The position numbers and the translations under genes were made by a program. This document shows, piece after piece, positions 1 to 9,442 of a stretch of DNA of 64,000 nt (positions are counted from its first letter, which is position 1; each line of letters starts with the position of its first letter). Location of the stretch: positions 1 through 64,000 of the forward strand of contig NZ_MTHB01000032.1 in the NCBI RefSeq assembly GCF_002220365.1, written 5' to 3'. The notes beneath the pieces were generated by a model. That model was not told the DNA's origin. It saw nothing but the letters and a program-made list of their open reading frames with translations, and did no database searches. The stretch comes from Caballeronia sordidicola (GTDB lineage Bacteria > Pseudomonadota > Gammaproteobacteria > Burkholderiales > Burkholderiaceae).

Positions 1-1416
1 GCTGTCGATCGGTTGAAGCGGCGCGGATACAGACCTCTGCCTCTACGGAGGGTCTTTATCCCCAAGGCCAATGGAAAGGAACGCCCTTTAGGCATTCCGA
101 CCATGCATGACAGAGCGATGCAAGCTTTGTATTTGCTGGCCTTGGAACCAGTGGCGGAGTCAACGAGCGACCCGAACTCATATGGGTTTAGGAGTCATCG
201 CTCGACAGCCGATGCCCAGTCTCAGTTATTCAAATCCTTGCATGACAAGGGCTCGGCTCCTTGGGTGCTGGAAGCGGATATCAAGGGATGCTTTGACCAT
301 ATCAACCATGACTGGTTGGAGTGCAATGTCCCGATGGACACAGCAATCCTCCGGAAGTGGCTGAAGGCTGGCCTGATTTATCAAGGTCAGCTACAGGCGA
401 CGGAGGCCGGTACGCCACAGGGAGGAATCATCTCCCCAACGCTTGCCAATGTAACGTTGAACGGGCTCGAACGAGGACTGATTTCGCACCTCGGTGCGAA
501 ATTTGGAACCGCGAAGGCCAAGAAGCTGAAGGTTCATGTGGTGCGGTACGCGGACGATTTCGTCATCACCGGCGACTCACAAGAGGTGCTGGTCAACGAA
601 GTCCGACCTTGGATAGAAGCCTTCCTCGCGGCTCGAGGCTTGCAACTATCTGAGGAGAAAACGCGGATTACTCACATTGATCAAGGCTTTGATTTCCTTG
701 GTTGGAATTTCCGGAAGTACTCGGGAAAGCTGCTCATCAAGCCGAGCAAGAAAAACGCACAAGCGTTTTATCGCAAGGTGGCGGAAACGATCAGCGGTAA
801 CAAGACGGTAAAGCAGGAGGATCTGATCCGCCTGTTGAATCCGATGCTTCGGGGCTGGGCGCAGTACCACAGTCCCGTGGTAGCCAAGCAGGCGTACAGC
901 CGCATGGAGTTTCTGGTTTTCCGGAGGCTCTGGTGGTGGTCGAAGAGGCGGCACCCGCAAAAGAACGCGAGCTGGGTGAAGACGAAATATTTTCACTCTG
1001 TTCGCAACCGGCAGTGGGTGTTTGCTGCTCCTGTAGTTTGGAAAGATAGTGATAATGGGTTGTTCGAGCTGTACCAAATCAGCGGTACAGTCATCAAACG
1101 ACACATGAAACTCAAGGGGGATTTCAATCCCTTTGATCCCATGTGGGAGCAGTACGGCGAGAAATTGCGGCAGGATCGCATGTGGGAATCGATGCGCTAT
1201 CGCAAGCAGTGGGCGACGCTGTACATGTCACAGGGTGGGTTTTGTGCACACTGTGGCACCGCTCTGACAGACGAAACGGGTTGGCACGACCATCATCTGG
1301 AATATCGGATGCATGGTGGTAAAGACACGTTGTCCAACAGAGTTTTGCTTCACCCGCATTGCCACCAGCAAGTGCACGCTGGCAAACTTGTTGTAGCGAA
1401 GCCGGTCCTGTATTAG
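1..1416 (+). CDS. ltrA: Group II intron reverse transcriptase/maturase with HNH domain (5' partial)
   Basis: The frame is open from base 1, so the N-terminus is outside the window; a TTG at 13 is only an apparent start. RT motifs occur in order: [14 protein letters not shown] (RT2-like), an [11 protein letters not shown] block, and the catalytic YADDF box (around nt 545-565). A maturase X-like region follows (LRGWAQYH). The C-terminus is a zinc-binding HNH endonuclease: CAHC, then DHHLEYR, then HPHCHQQVH. The protein would splice its own intron RNA and copy it into DNA by target-primed reverse transcription. The HNH motif residues appear intact, so the enzyme may be active. It belongs to the bacterial group II intron RT class carrying an En domain. 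Confidence 0.9.
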   Translation, partial: AVDRLKRRGYRPLPLRRVFIPKANGKERPLGIPTMHDRAMQALYLLALEPVAESTSDPNSYGFRSHRSTADAQSQLFKSLHDKGSAPWVLEADIKGCFDHINHDWLECNVPMDTAILRKWLKAGLIYQGQLQATEAGTPQGGIISPTLANVTLNGLERGLISHLGAKFGTAKAKKLKVHVVRYADDFVITGDSQEVLVNEVRPWIEAFLAARGLQLSEEKTRITHIDQGFDFLGWNFRKYSGKLLIKPSKKNAQAFYRKVAETISGNKTVKQEDLIRLLNPMLRGWAQYHSPVVAKQAYSRMEFLVFRRLWWWSKRRHPQKNASWVKTKYFHSVRNRQWVFAAPVVWKDSDNGLFELYQISGTVIKRHMKLKGDFNPFDPMWEQYGEKLRQDRMWESMRYRKQWATLYMSQGGFCAHCGTALTDETGWHDHHLEYRMHGGKDTLSNRVLLHPHCHQQVHAGKLVVAKPVLY

Positions 1417-1438
1417 GTAGGGCTTTGAATGTAGGCTT

Positions 1439-1513
1439 GAGCTGTATGCGGGGAAACTCGCACGTACAGTTCTTAGGGGGCCCTTCATCCGAGAGGATGG
1501 GGGGCTACCCTAC
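1439..1513 (+). ncRNA. Group II intron domains V and VI
   Basis: Domain V is the 34-nt hairpin at 1439-1472: a GAGCTGTATGCG arm, a GGAAAC-type loop and a TCGCACGTACAGTTC arm, close to the conserved bacterial domain V pattern. Domain VI (about 1473-1513) is a long hairpin with a GAGA loop at 1490-1493. Its 3' arm has an extra A in the GCTACCC segment that could be the branch-point adenosine. Both are needed for splicing. Confidence 0.75.
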
Positions 1514-1911
1514 AGCCGCCAGCGGGTTGCGAGACCGGGCGGCGCGATGCATCGCGTGCCGCCACAAGCTGCTTGCCGACACGCAATCGGGCGTTTTGCC
1601 TTGGCCTGATGGCCATAAGCTCACACGATTGCGCCCAAACCTGCCTCTATCCGACGCATTTTCGCTAGACTGCCTGTTCCGCGTCGCTACTTAGGGTTTC
1701 TGCGCGGTGTCCGGTTCGTTGCCCGGTTCGTTGACCGGTGCGTTTGCGGTCTCGGTTTGACGTGTTTTCACGTTCCGCGCCCGACGCGCCGGGCGAAAAC
1801 ACTGGCGTGGCCGGCCCTGCGCTGAGTCCGCAGACCTGACTTGTCAACTTTATTTGCCGATTTTTCCTGATCCAGAGCCTGATTTACAGCCACCGAGTGA
1901 GCTTTCCCGCC
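1514..1911. other. Intergenic stretch with hairpins and a 12-bp tandem repeat
   Basis: No gene is recognised here. Three structures are visible. A strong hairpin at 1538-1563 is centred on the 14-bp palindrome CGCGATGCATCGCG (1543-1556). A threefold 12-bp repeat lies at 1711-1746. A compound inverted repeat at 1762-1802 has arms GTGTTTTC/GAAAACAC enclosing GCCCG/CGGGC. The promoter of the alaA-hom-thrC cluster should lie near the 3' end, but no convincing -35/-10 pair was identified. Confidence 0.5.
1711..1746. repeat. Tandem repeat, 3 x 12 bp
   Basis: Three consecutive 12-bp units: CCGGTTCGTTGC, CCGGTTCGTTGA, CCGGTGCGTTTG. The first two differ only at the last base; the third is diverged at three further positions. 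It lies in the gap upstream of alaA. Confidence 0.75.
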
Positions 1912-3150
1912 GTGAAACCGATTTTAAAATCCAATAAATTACAGAACGTCTGTTATGACATTCGCGGGCCCGTGCTCGAGCACGCGAAGCGGCTGGAGGA
2001 CGAGGGCCACCGGATCATCAAGCTCAATATTGGCAACCTGGCCTCGTTCGGGTTCGACGCGCCGGACGAGATCATCCAGGACATGATCCGCAACCTGCCA
2101 ACCTCGTCGGGTTATTCGGACTCGAAAGGCGTGTTCGCCGCACGCAAGGCGATCATGCATTACAGCCAGCAAAAGGGTGTGGCGGGCGTTGAGCTGGACG
2201 ACATCTACATTGGCAACGGCGCGTCCGAGCTGATCGTGATGGCCATGCAGGGCCTGCTCAACGATGGCGACGAAGTCCTGCTGCCCGCACCGGACTATCC
2301 GCTGTGGACGGCGGCGGTGAGCTTGTCGTCCGGGACGCCGGTGCATTATCTCTGCGACGAATCTGCCGGCTGGATGCCCGATCTCGACGACCTGCGCTCG
2401 AAGATCACGCCGAATACGAAGGCGCTCGTCATCATCAATCCGAACAATCCGACCGGCGCGCTGTATTCGGACGAACTGTTGCTGGACATGATCGAGCTTG
2501 CGCGCAAGCATGGCCTGATCATTTTTGCCGACGAGGTCTACGACAAGATTGTCTACGACGGCCTCAAGCACACGGCCGTCGGGGCGTTGTCGGAGGACGT
2601 GCTGACGGTCACGTTCAACAGCTTGTCGAAGAGTTACCGGGCCTGCGGGTATCGCGCGGGCTGGATGTACATCTCCGGACTGACGGGTGAAAACCGGCGC
2701 ATTGCCCATGACTATATGGAAGGGCTCGGCATCCTGGCCTCCATGCGCCTGTGCGCGAACGTGCCGGGGCAGTACGCCATTCAGACGGCGCTGGGCGGTT
2801 ACCAGAGCATCAACGACCTGATCGTGCCGGGCGGCCGGCTCTTCAAGCAGCGCGAACTCGCCTACGACATGCTCACCGCCATTCCCGGCGTGAGTTGCGT
2901 CAAGCCGCAGGCGGCGCTGTACATGTTTCCGAAGCTCGACCCGAAGATGTATCCGATCGTCGATGACCAGCAGTTCATTACGGATCTGTTGCTCGAAGAA
3001 CGCACGCTGCTGGTCCAGGGCACCGGCTTCAACTGGCCGACGCCGGATCATTTCCGCGTGGTGTTCCTGCCAAACGTCGACGATCTCGCCGACTCCATTA
3101 ACCGTATCGCGCGCTTTCTCGATGGTTATCGAAAGCGTCACTCTGTCTAA
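1912..3150 (+). CDS. alaA: Alanine/glutamate-pyruvate aminotransferase AlaA
   Basis: Fold-type I PLP aminotransferase of 412 aa, closely resembling E. coli AlaA/YfbQ, which makes alanine from pyruvate and glutamate. The PLP lysine is in SLSKSYR at residue 240, the position of the catalytic lysine in the E. coli enzyme as I remember it. NPNNPTGA, the DEVYDK aspartate and a C-terminal substrate-binding region (FNWPTPDHFRVV) are present. The GTG at 1912 is preferred over the in-frame GTG at 1897 because VKPILKSNKL aligns with the known E. coli N-terminus; neither has a clear ribosome site. It leads a cluster with hom (27-nt gap) and thrC. NLASFGF replaces the usual N-x-APFGF, a minor change. Confidence 0.9.
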   Translation: MKPILKSNKLQNVCYDIRGPVLEHAKRLEDEGHRIIKLNIGNLASFGFDAPDEIIQDMIRNLPTSSGYSDSKGVFAARKAIMHYSQQKGVAGVELDDIYIGNGASELIVMAMQGLLNDGDEVLLPAPDYPLWTAAVSLSSGTPVHYLCDESAGWMPDLDDLRSKITPNTKALVIINPNNPTGALYSDELLLDMIELARKHGLIIFADEVYDKIVYDGLKHTAVGALSEDVLTVTFNSLSKSYRACGYRAGWMYISGLTGENRRIAHDYMEGLGILASMRLCANVPGQYAIQTALGGYQSINDLIVPGGRLFKQRELAYDMLTAIPGVSCVKPQAALYMFPKLDPKMYPIVDDQQFITDLLLEERTLLVQGTGFNWPTPDHFRVVFLPNVDDLADSINRIARFLDGYRKRHSV

Positions 3151-3177
3151 AACCTCTCTTATAAGACTTACGCTGCA

Positions 3178-4494
3178 ATGGAACCGATCAAAGTTGGCCT
3201 GCTGGGCTTCGGCACCGTCGGCAGCGGCACCTTCACGGTGCTGCGCCGCAATCAGGAAGAAATCAAACGGCGCGCCGGACGGGGCATCGAAATTACGCGC
3301 ATCGCGGTGCGCACGCCGTCAAAGGTGCAGGGCGCGGCGGGCATTGACGTCACGACCGACTTCAACGCCGTCGTCGACGATCCTTCCATCGACATCGTGG
3401 CCGAGATGATCGGCGGCACGGGCATCGCGCGCGAACTGGTGCTGCGCGCCATCGCCAACGGCAAGCATGTGGTGACGGCGAACAAGGCACTTCTGGCCGT
3501 GCACGGCAGCGAGATTTTCGAAGCGGCGAGCAAGAAGGGTGTGATGGTCGCGTTCGAAGCGGCGGTCGCGGGCGGCATTCCGATCATCAAGGCACTGCGC
3601 GAAGGGCTGACTGCCAACCGGATCCAGTACATCGCGGGCATCATCAACGGCACGACGAACTACATTCTCTCGGAGATGCGCGACCGCGGACTCGACTTCG
3701 CGACCGCGCTTAAAGCAGCCCAGGAACTGGGTTATGCCGAAGCCGATCCGACCTTCGACATTGAAGGCGTGGACGCGGCTCACAAGGTCACGATCATGAG
3801 CGCGATCGCGTTCGGCGTGCCTGTGCAGTTCGACCGGGCTTATGTGGAAGGGATCAGCAAGCTCGACGCCATCGACATCCGCTATGCCGAGGCGCTGGGC
3901 TATCGGATCAAGCTGCTGGGTATCGCGCGGCGCACGGAGAAGGGCATCGAGTTGCGCACGCATCCCACGCTGATTCCGGCAAAACGCTTGCTGGCGAACG
4001 TGGAAGGCGCGATGAACGCGGTGGTCGTGCACGGCGACGCCGTGGGCACCACGCTTTATTACGGCAAGGGTGCGGGCGCTGAGCCGACTGCGTCGGCGGT
4101 GGTCGCCGATCTCGTGGACGTCACGCGCCTGCATACGGCCGACCCAGAACATCGCGTGCCGCACCTGGCGTTCCAGCCGGACAGCCTCGCCAACACGCCG
4201 ATCCTGCCGATCGAGGAAGTGACGAGCAGCTACTACCTGCGTCTGCGCGTGGCGGATGTCACCGGCGTGCTCGCCAACATCACGCGGATTCTCGCCGACA
4301 AGGTCATTTCCATCGACGCGTTGCTGCAGAAGGAATCCGAGCACGTCGACGGTGAGGACAAGGGCGAAACCGACATCATCCTGCTGACGCATGAAACGGT
4401 CGAACGGGAAATCAACGCGGCGATCACGCAGATCGAGGCGCTTTCCACCGTGGTCTCGAAAGTGACGAAGCTGCGCATGGAAGGATTGAACTAG
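3178..4494 (+). CDS. hom: Homoserine dehydrogenase
   Basis: The enzyme reduces aspartate semialdehyde to homoserine with NAD(P)H, at the branch to threonine and methionine. It is 438 aa, the usual length for the monofunctional enzyme. Residues 7-17 form the Rossmann GxGxxG (GLLGFGTVGSG). VVTANKALLA, AGGIPIIKALREGL and the homoserine dehydrogenase signature around YAEADPTFDIEG follow. A C-terminal ACT domain begins near residue 350 (YYLRLRVADVTGVLANI) and is expected to bind threonine for feedback inhibition. It lies 27 nt after alaA and 9 nt before thrC, so the three are probably co-transcribed. No strong ribosome site precedes the ATG. Confidence 0.95.
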   Translation: MEPIKVGLLGFGTVGSGTFTVLRRNQEEIKRRAGRGIEITRIAVRTPSKVQGAAGIDVTTDFNAVVDDPSIDIVAEMIGGTGIARELVLRAIANGKHVVTANKALLAVHGSEIFEAASKKGVMVAFEAAVAGGIPIIKALREGLTANRIQYIAGIINGTTNYILSEMRDRGLDFATALKAAQELGYAEADPTFDIEGVDAAHKVTIMSAIAFGVPVQFDRAYVEGISKLDAIDIRYAEALGYRIKLLGIARRTEKGIELRTHPTLIPAKRLLANVEGAMNAVVVHGDAVGTTLYYGKGAGAEPTASAVVADLVDVTRLHTADPEHRVPHLAFQPDSLANTPILPIEEVTSSYYLRLRVADVTGVLANITRILADKVISIDALLQKESEHVDGEDKGETDIILLTHETVEREINAAITQIEALSTVVSKVTKLRMEGLN

Positions 4495-4503
4495 GGCTTT
4501 GAA

Positions 4504-5949
4504 ATGAACTACATCTCTACGCGCGGCGCTGGTTTCGGAGAGCGCCATACTTTCTCCGACATCCTTCTTGGCGGTCTTGCCAAGGACGGCGGCTTGTATT
4601 TGCCCGCTGAATATCCGCGCGTCACGGCGGACGAACTGACCGCCTGGCGCACGCTTTCATACGCGGATCTGGCCTACGAAATCCTGCGCAAATTCAGCGA
4701 CGACATTCCCGACGAGGATCTGCGCTCGCTCACGCGGCGCACTTATACGGCCAGCACGTACAGCAACGTCCGCGATCACGAGAGCGGGTCGCAGATCACG
4801 CCTCTGAAAACGCTGGGCGAAGAGGGCGGCACGACGGTGTCGCTGCTGGAATTGTCGAACGGTCCTACGCTCGCGTTCAAGGACATGGCCATGCAGTTGC
4901 TCGGGAATCTCTTCGAGTACACGTTGGCCAAGCAGGGGCAGACGCTGAACATTCTCGGCGCCACCTCGGGCGACACCGGCAGCGCGGCCGAATACGCCAT
5001 GCGCGGCAAGCAGGGCGTGCGCGTTTTCATGCTTTCGCCGCACCAGAAGATGAGCGCGTTCCAGACGGCGCAGATGTTTTCGCTGCAAGACCCGAATATC
5101 TTCAACCTCGCGGTGACCGGTAATTTCGACAATTGCCAGGACATCGTGAAAGCAGTGTCGAACGATCACGCGTTCAAAGCGGCCAACAAGATCGGCACGG
5201 TCAATTCGATCAATTGGGCGCGCGTGGTGGCGCAGGTTGTCTATTATTTCAAAGGCTACTTCGCTGCGACGAAGTCGAACTCGGAACGGGTGTCGTTCAC
5301 GGTGCCATCGGGCAATTTCGGCAATGTCTGCGCCGGGCATATCGCGCGGATGATGGGTTTGCCGATCGAGCAACTGGTCGTTGCCACGAATGAAAATGAC
5401 GTGCTCGACGAATTTTTCCGCACCGGGACTTATCGCGTGCGCTCGGCCGCCGAGACGTACCACACGACCAGCCCAAGCATGGATATCTCGAAAGCGTCGA
5501 ATTTCGAGCGTTTCGTGTTCGATCTGCTCGGCCGCGATCCCGCGCGCGTGCTGCAGTTGTTCCGTGATGTGGAAGAAAAGGGTGGATTTGACTTGGCGGC
5601 GAGCGGCGACTTTGCCCGCGTGAAGGAATTCGGCTTCGTGTCGGGGCGCAGCAGCCATGCGGACCGGGTGGACACCATTCGCGATGCATTCAAGCGTTAC
5701 GGCACCATGATCGATACCCACACGGCCGACGGCCTGAAGGTTGCGCGCGAGCACTTGACGCCGGGCGTGCCCATGATCGTGCTGGAAACCGCCCAGCCGA
5801 TCAAATTCGGCGAAACCATTCGCGAGGCGCTTGAGCGCGAACCGGAGCGGCCGGCGGCGTTTATCGGTATTGAAGAATTGCCACAGAAATTCGATATCGT
5901 TGCGGCCGAGGCGGGTCTCGTGAAGGCTTACATCGCGGAGCGCATCTAG
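4504..5949 (+). CDS. thrC: Threonine synthase
   Basis: PLP enzyme converting O-phosphohomoserine to threonine. It is 481 aa, the length of the long bacterial/fungal type. The PLP lysine is in LAFKDMAMQ (residue 126), and GATSGDTGSAAEYA is the phosphate-binding loop of this family. An AGGG overlapping the hom stop codon serves as ribosome site about 7 nt before ATG 4504, suggesting translational coupling to hom. Thus hom-thrC supplies two steps of threonine synthesis. A homoserine kinase gene is not in this window. Confidence 0.95.
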   Translation: MNYISTRGAGFGERHTFSDILLGGLAKDGGLYLPAEYPRVTADELTAWRTLSYADLAYEILRKFSDDIPDEDLRSLTRRTYTASTYSNVRDHESGSQITPLKTLGEEGGTTVSLLELSNGPTLAFKDMAMQLLGNLFEYTLAKQGQTLNILGATSGDTGSAAEYAMRGKQGVRVFMLSPHQKMSAFQTAQMFSLQDPNIFNLAVTGNFDNCQDIVKAVSNDHAFKAANKIGTVNSINWARVVAQVVYYFKGYFAATKSNSERVSFTVPSGNFGNVCAGHIARMMGLPIEQLVVATNENDVLDEFFRTGTYRVRSAAETYHTTSPSMDISKASNFERFVFDLLGRDPARVLQLFRDVEEKGGFDLAASGDFARVKEFGFVSGRSSHADRVDTIRDAFKRYGTMIDTHTADGLKVAREHLTPGVPMIVLETAQPIKFGETIREALEREPERPAAFIGIEELPQKFDIVAAEAGLVKAYIAERI

Positions 5950-6059
5950 GCTCGGGATGGGCGGCGTTGGGCGGTCCGGAGCGTCGCGCAAAATCTACGC
6001 GAGGGGTCGAACCGGTGCCAGCGCATGCAGCTTTCCGCTGCAATGCCGCAATTCGTCCC

Positions 6060-6085
6060 AAAAACTGCTAAAATTGCAGGTTTTT
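6060..6085 (+). terminator. Weak putative terminator after thrC
   Basis: AAAAACTGC (6060-6068) pairs with GCAG plus TTTTT (6076-6085) with one bulged G and a 7-nt loop, ending in a T run. The loop TAAAATT also resembles a -10 element, so the site may be part of the next gene's promoter. Confidence 0.35.
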
Positions 6086-6113
6086 CGCCGTACACCATTC
6101 AAAAGGACGCGCT

Positions 6114-7706
6114 GTGCTGTCTACTGCCAACATCACCATGCAATTTGGGCCGAAGCCCCTCTTCGAGAACATTTCGGTCAAGTTCGGGGAAGGAAATCGC
6201 TACGGCCTGATCGGGGCAAATGGCTGCGGCAAATCCACGCTCATGAAAATTCTGGGCGGCGACCTGGAGTCGAGCGCCGGCACCGTGATGCTCGAACCGA
6301 ACGTGCGTCTCGGTAAGTTGCGTCAGGATCAGTTCGCATATGAAGACATGCGCGTGATCGACGTCGTGATGATGGGCCACACGGAAATGTGGAACGCAAT
6401 GTCCGAGCGCGATGCCATTTACGCGAATCCCGACGCCACCGACGACGATTACATGCACGCCGCCGAACTCGAAGCGAAGTTCGCCGAATACGACGGATAT
6501 ACCGCTGAAGCCCGCGCCGGGGAATTGCTGCTGGGTATTGGCATTGCGATCGAAGACCATACCGGCCCGATGAGCAATGTCGCGCCGGGCTGGAAACTTC
6601 GCGTATTGCTCGCGCAGGCGCTGTTTTCGAAGCCGGACGTGTTGCTGCTCGACGAACCGACCAACAACCTGGATATCACCTCCATTCGCTGGCTCGAGGA
6701 CGTGCTGAACCAGTACAACTCGACCATGGTGATCATTTCCCACGATCGACACTTCCTGAACCAGGTCTGTACGCACATGGCGGACATGGATTACGGCACA
6801 TTGAAGGTGTACCCGGGTAACTACGACGACTACATGCTGGCTTCGGCTCAGGCGCGTGAGCGTCAGGCGAACGCGAACCAGAAGGCGAAGGACAAGGTGG
6901 CCGATTTGCAGGACTTCGTGCGCCGCTTCTCGGCCAACAAGTCAAAGGCACGTCAGGCGACCAGCCGTGCAAAGCAGATCGAGAAGATCAAGATCGAGGA
7001 ATTCAAGCCGTCGTCCCGGCAAAATCCGTTTATTCGCTTCGAATTCGAGAAAAAGCTGCACAACATCGCGGTAGTGGCGACCAACATCACCAAGAAATAC
7101 GATCGCACCATCTTCAACCATTTCAGCCTGAGCATTCAGCCGGGTGAGCGGATTGCGATCATCGGTGAGAACGGCGCGGGCAAGACCACGTTGCTGCGCG
7201 CCCTGAAGGGCGCAATTGAACTGGATGGCGGCACGGTCAAGTGGGCGGAAAACGCGCTGCTCGGTTATATGCCACAGGACACGTACGAAGAGTTCCCGAA
7301 GGACGAGACGCTCACTGACTGGATCGACCAGTATCGTCAGGACGGCGACGACGACCAGATGGTCCGTGGCACGTTGGGCCGTTTGCTGTTCAACGCGGAC
7401 GACATCAAGAAATCGGTCAAGGTGCTGTCGGGGGGTGAGAAAGGCCGCATGATCTGGGGCAAGCTGATGCTCGGGCGCCCGAACGTGCTGTTGATGGACG
7501 AGCCGACCAACCACATGGACATGGAATCGATCGAGTCCTTGCAAATCGCGTTGGAGAAGTACGAAGGCACGCTGATCTTCGTTTCACACGACCGCGAGTT
7601 CGTGAACGGGCTGGCGAACCGCGTGATCGAAGTGAAAAATGACGGCACGATTCGTGACTTCGGCGGTACGTACGAGGAATTGCTGGCGAGCCAAGGCGTT
7701 CAGTGA
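6114..7706 (+). CDS. ybiT: ABC-F family ATPase, YbiT type
   Basis: Soluble tandem ATP-binding protein of 530 aa without membrane segments. It has two nucleotide-binding domains: Walker [10 protein letters not shown] at residues 34-42 and GENGAGKTT near residue 351, each followed by [18 protein letters not shown]. Between them is the charged linker ([16 protein letters not shown]) typical of ABC-F translation factors. The first domain has [18 protein letters not shown] in place of a standard LSGGQ, a mark of the YbiT subgroup. ABC-F proteins bind the ribosomal E site; the exact role of YbiT is not settled. The start is GTG 6114, directly at the conserved N-terminus. It is probably monocistronic, as a strong terminator follows. 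Confidence 0.88.
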   Translation: MLSTANITMQFGPKPLFENISVKFGEGNRYGLIGANGCGKSTLMKILGGDLESSAGTVMLEPNVRLGKLRQDQFAYEDMRVIDVVMMGHTEMWNAMSERDAIYANPDATDDDYMHAAELEAKFAEYDGYTAEARAGELLLGIGIAIEDHTGPMSNVAPGWKLRVLLAQALFSKPDVLLLDEPTNNLDITSIRWLEDVLNQYNSTMVIISHDRHFLNQVCTHMADMDYGTLKVYPGNYDDYMLASAQARERQANANQKAKDKVADLQDFVRRFSANKSKARQATSRAKQIEKIKIEEFKPSSRQNPFIRFEFEKKLHNIAVVATNITKKYDRTIFNHFSLSIQPGERIAIIGENGAGKTTLLRALKGAIELDGGTVKWAENALLGYMPQDTYEEFPKDETLTDWIDQYRQDGDDDQMVRGTLGRLLFNADDIKKSVKVLSGGEKGRMIWGKLMLGRPNVLLMDEPTNHMDMESIESLQIALEKYEGTLIFVSHDREFVNGLANRVIEVKNDGTIRDFGGTYEELLASQGVQ

Positions 7707-7771
7707 CACGGCACGCGTTACATCCTGCGTAACGCAGCACGCAGCGAATAGAAAACAATCAGCAGTAACGC

Positions 7772-7807
7772 AAACGGCCCGCTTCGTCAGAAGCGGGCCG
7801 TTTGCTT
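7772..7807 (+). terminator. Rho-independent terminator after the ABC-F gene
   Basis: A perfect 14-bp stem, AAACGGCCCGCTTC (7772-7785) against GAAGCGGGCCGTTT (7790-7803), with a GTCA loop and a T-rich tail. Confidence 0.92.
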
Positions 7808-7931
7808 TTCCGGGGCGGATCATGTTCGGAAACCTCAAAAACAGCACAGTCGAACTTGCTTGATAAAAAGCAACGTGTGTTCGTCCAACCTCCTGCAAGC
7901 TCAAAACTTTGACTCTGGAGACGATCCTTTC

Positions 7932-9089
7932 ATGACCCCTCTTACCCCCCTGACCATTCGCGGCCGCACCTTGCTTCCTATTGTGCAGGGAGGCATGGGC
8001 GTGGGTGTGTCCGCGCACCGGCTGGCCGGCGCCGTAGCCCGGGAGGGTGCAATGGGAACAATATCGAGCATCGACTTGCGCCATCACCACCCCGACCTGC
8101 TTGAGATGTGCAGACAGAATCGGGATCAGGCGACGCTGGAAGCTGCCAACCAGACGGCGTTGCGGCGCGAGATCATTGCAGCGAAGGCCATGAGCGAGGG
8201 CCGCGGCATGATTGCCGTGAATGTCATGCGCGCGGTCTCGTCCTACGCGGCAGCGGTACAGACGGCGTGCGAGAGCGGCGCCGACGCTATCGTCATGGGG
8301 GCAGGCCTGCCGCTGGATCTGCCAGACCTGACGCAAGGTGTCGATATCGCGCTGATCCCGATCTTGTCGGATAGCCGTGGCATCTCGCTGGTACTGAAGA
8401 AGTGGCTCAAGAAGAATCGTTTGCCCGATGCCATCGTGATCGAGCACCCGGGGCATGCGGGTGGCCATCTCGGCGTGGCAAGCGTCGCGGACATTCCAAG
8501 CGAGCGTTTTGACTTCGCTCGCGTGATCGAGGAAACGATGCTGACCTTCGATACCCTCGGCATCGGCCGCACGCAGATTCCGTTGATCGTGGCAGGTGGC
8601 ATCGACGGGCATGCGGCGGTGCGTCGCTGGCTGGCGGCAGGCGCGTCCGGCGTGCAACTCGGCACGGCGTTCGCGGTGACCGAAGAGGGGGACGCACATC
8701 CTGAATTCAAACGCATTCTCGCCGACGCAACGCCGGAAGACATCGTTGAATTCGTGAGTGTGACCGGCCTGCCGGCCCGCGCGGTGAAAACACCGTGGCT
8801 GGATCGTTATCTGCGCAATGAGCAACGGATTCGCGACAAGATCGGCGCGCGCGCGCAAAAGTGTCCCACGGGCCTAAATTGCCTGGTGGCGTGTGGTTTG
8901 CGCGATGGTATCGAAAAGTTCGGGCACTTTTGTATCGATACCCGTCTGGCCGCGGCCCTGCGTGGAGATCGTGCGAATGGACTGTTCTTCCGGGGGCGCG
9001 AGGTGCTGCCGTTCGGATCAGCCATTCGCAGCGTGCGTGAATTGCTCGACTTGCTGGTCGCAGATATCCGGCCCACGGCAGCTGCTTGA
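7932..9089 (+). CDS. NAD(P)H-dependent flavin oxidoreductase / nitronate monooxygenase
   Basis: FMN-binding TIM-barrel protein of 385 aa in the 2-nitropropane dioxygenase superfamily, which oxidises alkyl nitronates or acts as an NAD(P)H:quinone reductase. Visible motifs are IVQGGMGVGVS at the N-terminus, IVMGAGLP, and HPGHAGGHLG, containing the conserved histidine pair of the family. Next is VAGGIDGHAAVRRWLAAGASGVQLGTAF, which binds the FMN phosphate. The C-terminus carries a CPTGLNCLVACGL cysteine cluster. ATG 7932 is chosen over the upstream in-frame TTG at 7860 because GGAG at 7917-7920 gives correct spacing. The substrate is unknown. Confidence 0.85.
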   Translation: MTPLTPLTIRGRTLLPIVQGGMGVGVSAHRLAGAVAREGAMGTISSIDLRHHHPDLLEMCRQNRDQATLEAANQTALRREIIAAKAMSEGRGMIAVNVMRAVSSYAAAVQTACESGADAIVMGAGLPLDLPDLTQGVDIALIPILSDSRGISLVLKKWLKKNRLPDAIVIEHPGHAGGHLGVASVADIPSERFDFARVIEETMLTFDTLGIGRTQIPLIVAGGIDGHAAVRRWLAAGASGVQLGTAFAVTEEGDAHPEFKRILADATPEDIVEFVSVTGLPARAVKTPWLDRYLRNEQRIRDKIGARAQKCPTGLNCLVACGLRDGIEKFGHFCIDTRLAAALRGDRANGLFFRGREVLPFGSAIRSVRELLDLLVADIRPTAAA

Positions 9090-9174
9090 ACGGCGCGAGT
9101 CCTGCAAACCAGGCTGAAGTTCGGGCTACGAGTTGATTCGTCCGCATCTGACATCAGGCTCGACTCAAACCCCG

Positions 9175-9378
9175 TCAAACCTTGTCGCGGGTGAAGCGCA
9201 TGGCGGTGCCTTCGCGGGTAATGCGTTCCCAGATTGCGCGCTTCTCGGCGTCGCTGAGAAATACCCAGTTGGAAACCTCTCCGGCCATGCGGCCGCAGCC
9301 CTTGCAGACGTCGTCGAAGAGGGTCGAGCAGACGCCGATGCACGGGCTGTCGGGCAAATCATGAAGGTTCGATGCCAT
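9175..9378 (-). CDS. DUF1289 domain-containing protein
   Basis: Small 67-aa protein whose cysteine pattern SPCIGVCSTLFDDVCKGCGR, followed by VSNWV, is diagnostic of DUF1289. The four cysteines (CxxxC, CxxC) suggest a metal site. Function is unknown. It is short enough to be full length for the family. It lies between the flavin oxidoreductase gene (convergent) and pldA (same strand, 64 nt upstream). Confidence 0.85.
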   Translation of the reverse strand: MASNLHDLPDSPCIGVCSTLFDDVCKGCGRMAGEVSNWVFLSDAEKRAIWERITREGTAMRFTRDKV

Positions 9379-9442
9379 AAAACGCCTGTAGTCGGGCGCG
9401 GCATGCAGTGAAAACCGCAGCGCCCGCGCAAAAGACCTAAGT

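Larger units (their letters stand above)
1..1513 (+). mobile_element. Group II intron, 3' part (5' end outside window)
   Basis: The stretch holds an intron-encoded reverse transcriptase followed by a typical domain V hairpin and a domain VI-like hairpin. The inferred 3' boundary is after the AC dinucleotide at 1512-1513, because bacterial group II introns end in AY after the branch helix. The 5' ribozyme domains I-III lie upstream of base 1. No second copy is seen in this window. The following sequence is intergenic, so the insertion does not appear to interrupt a gene. Confidence 0.85.
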
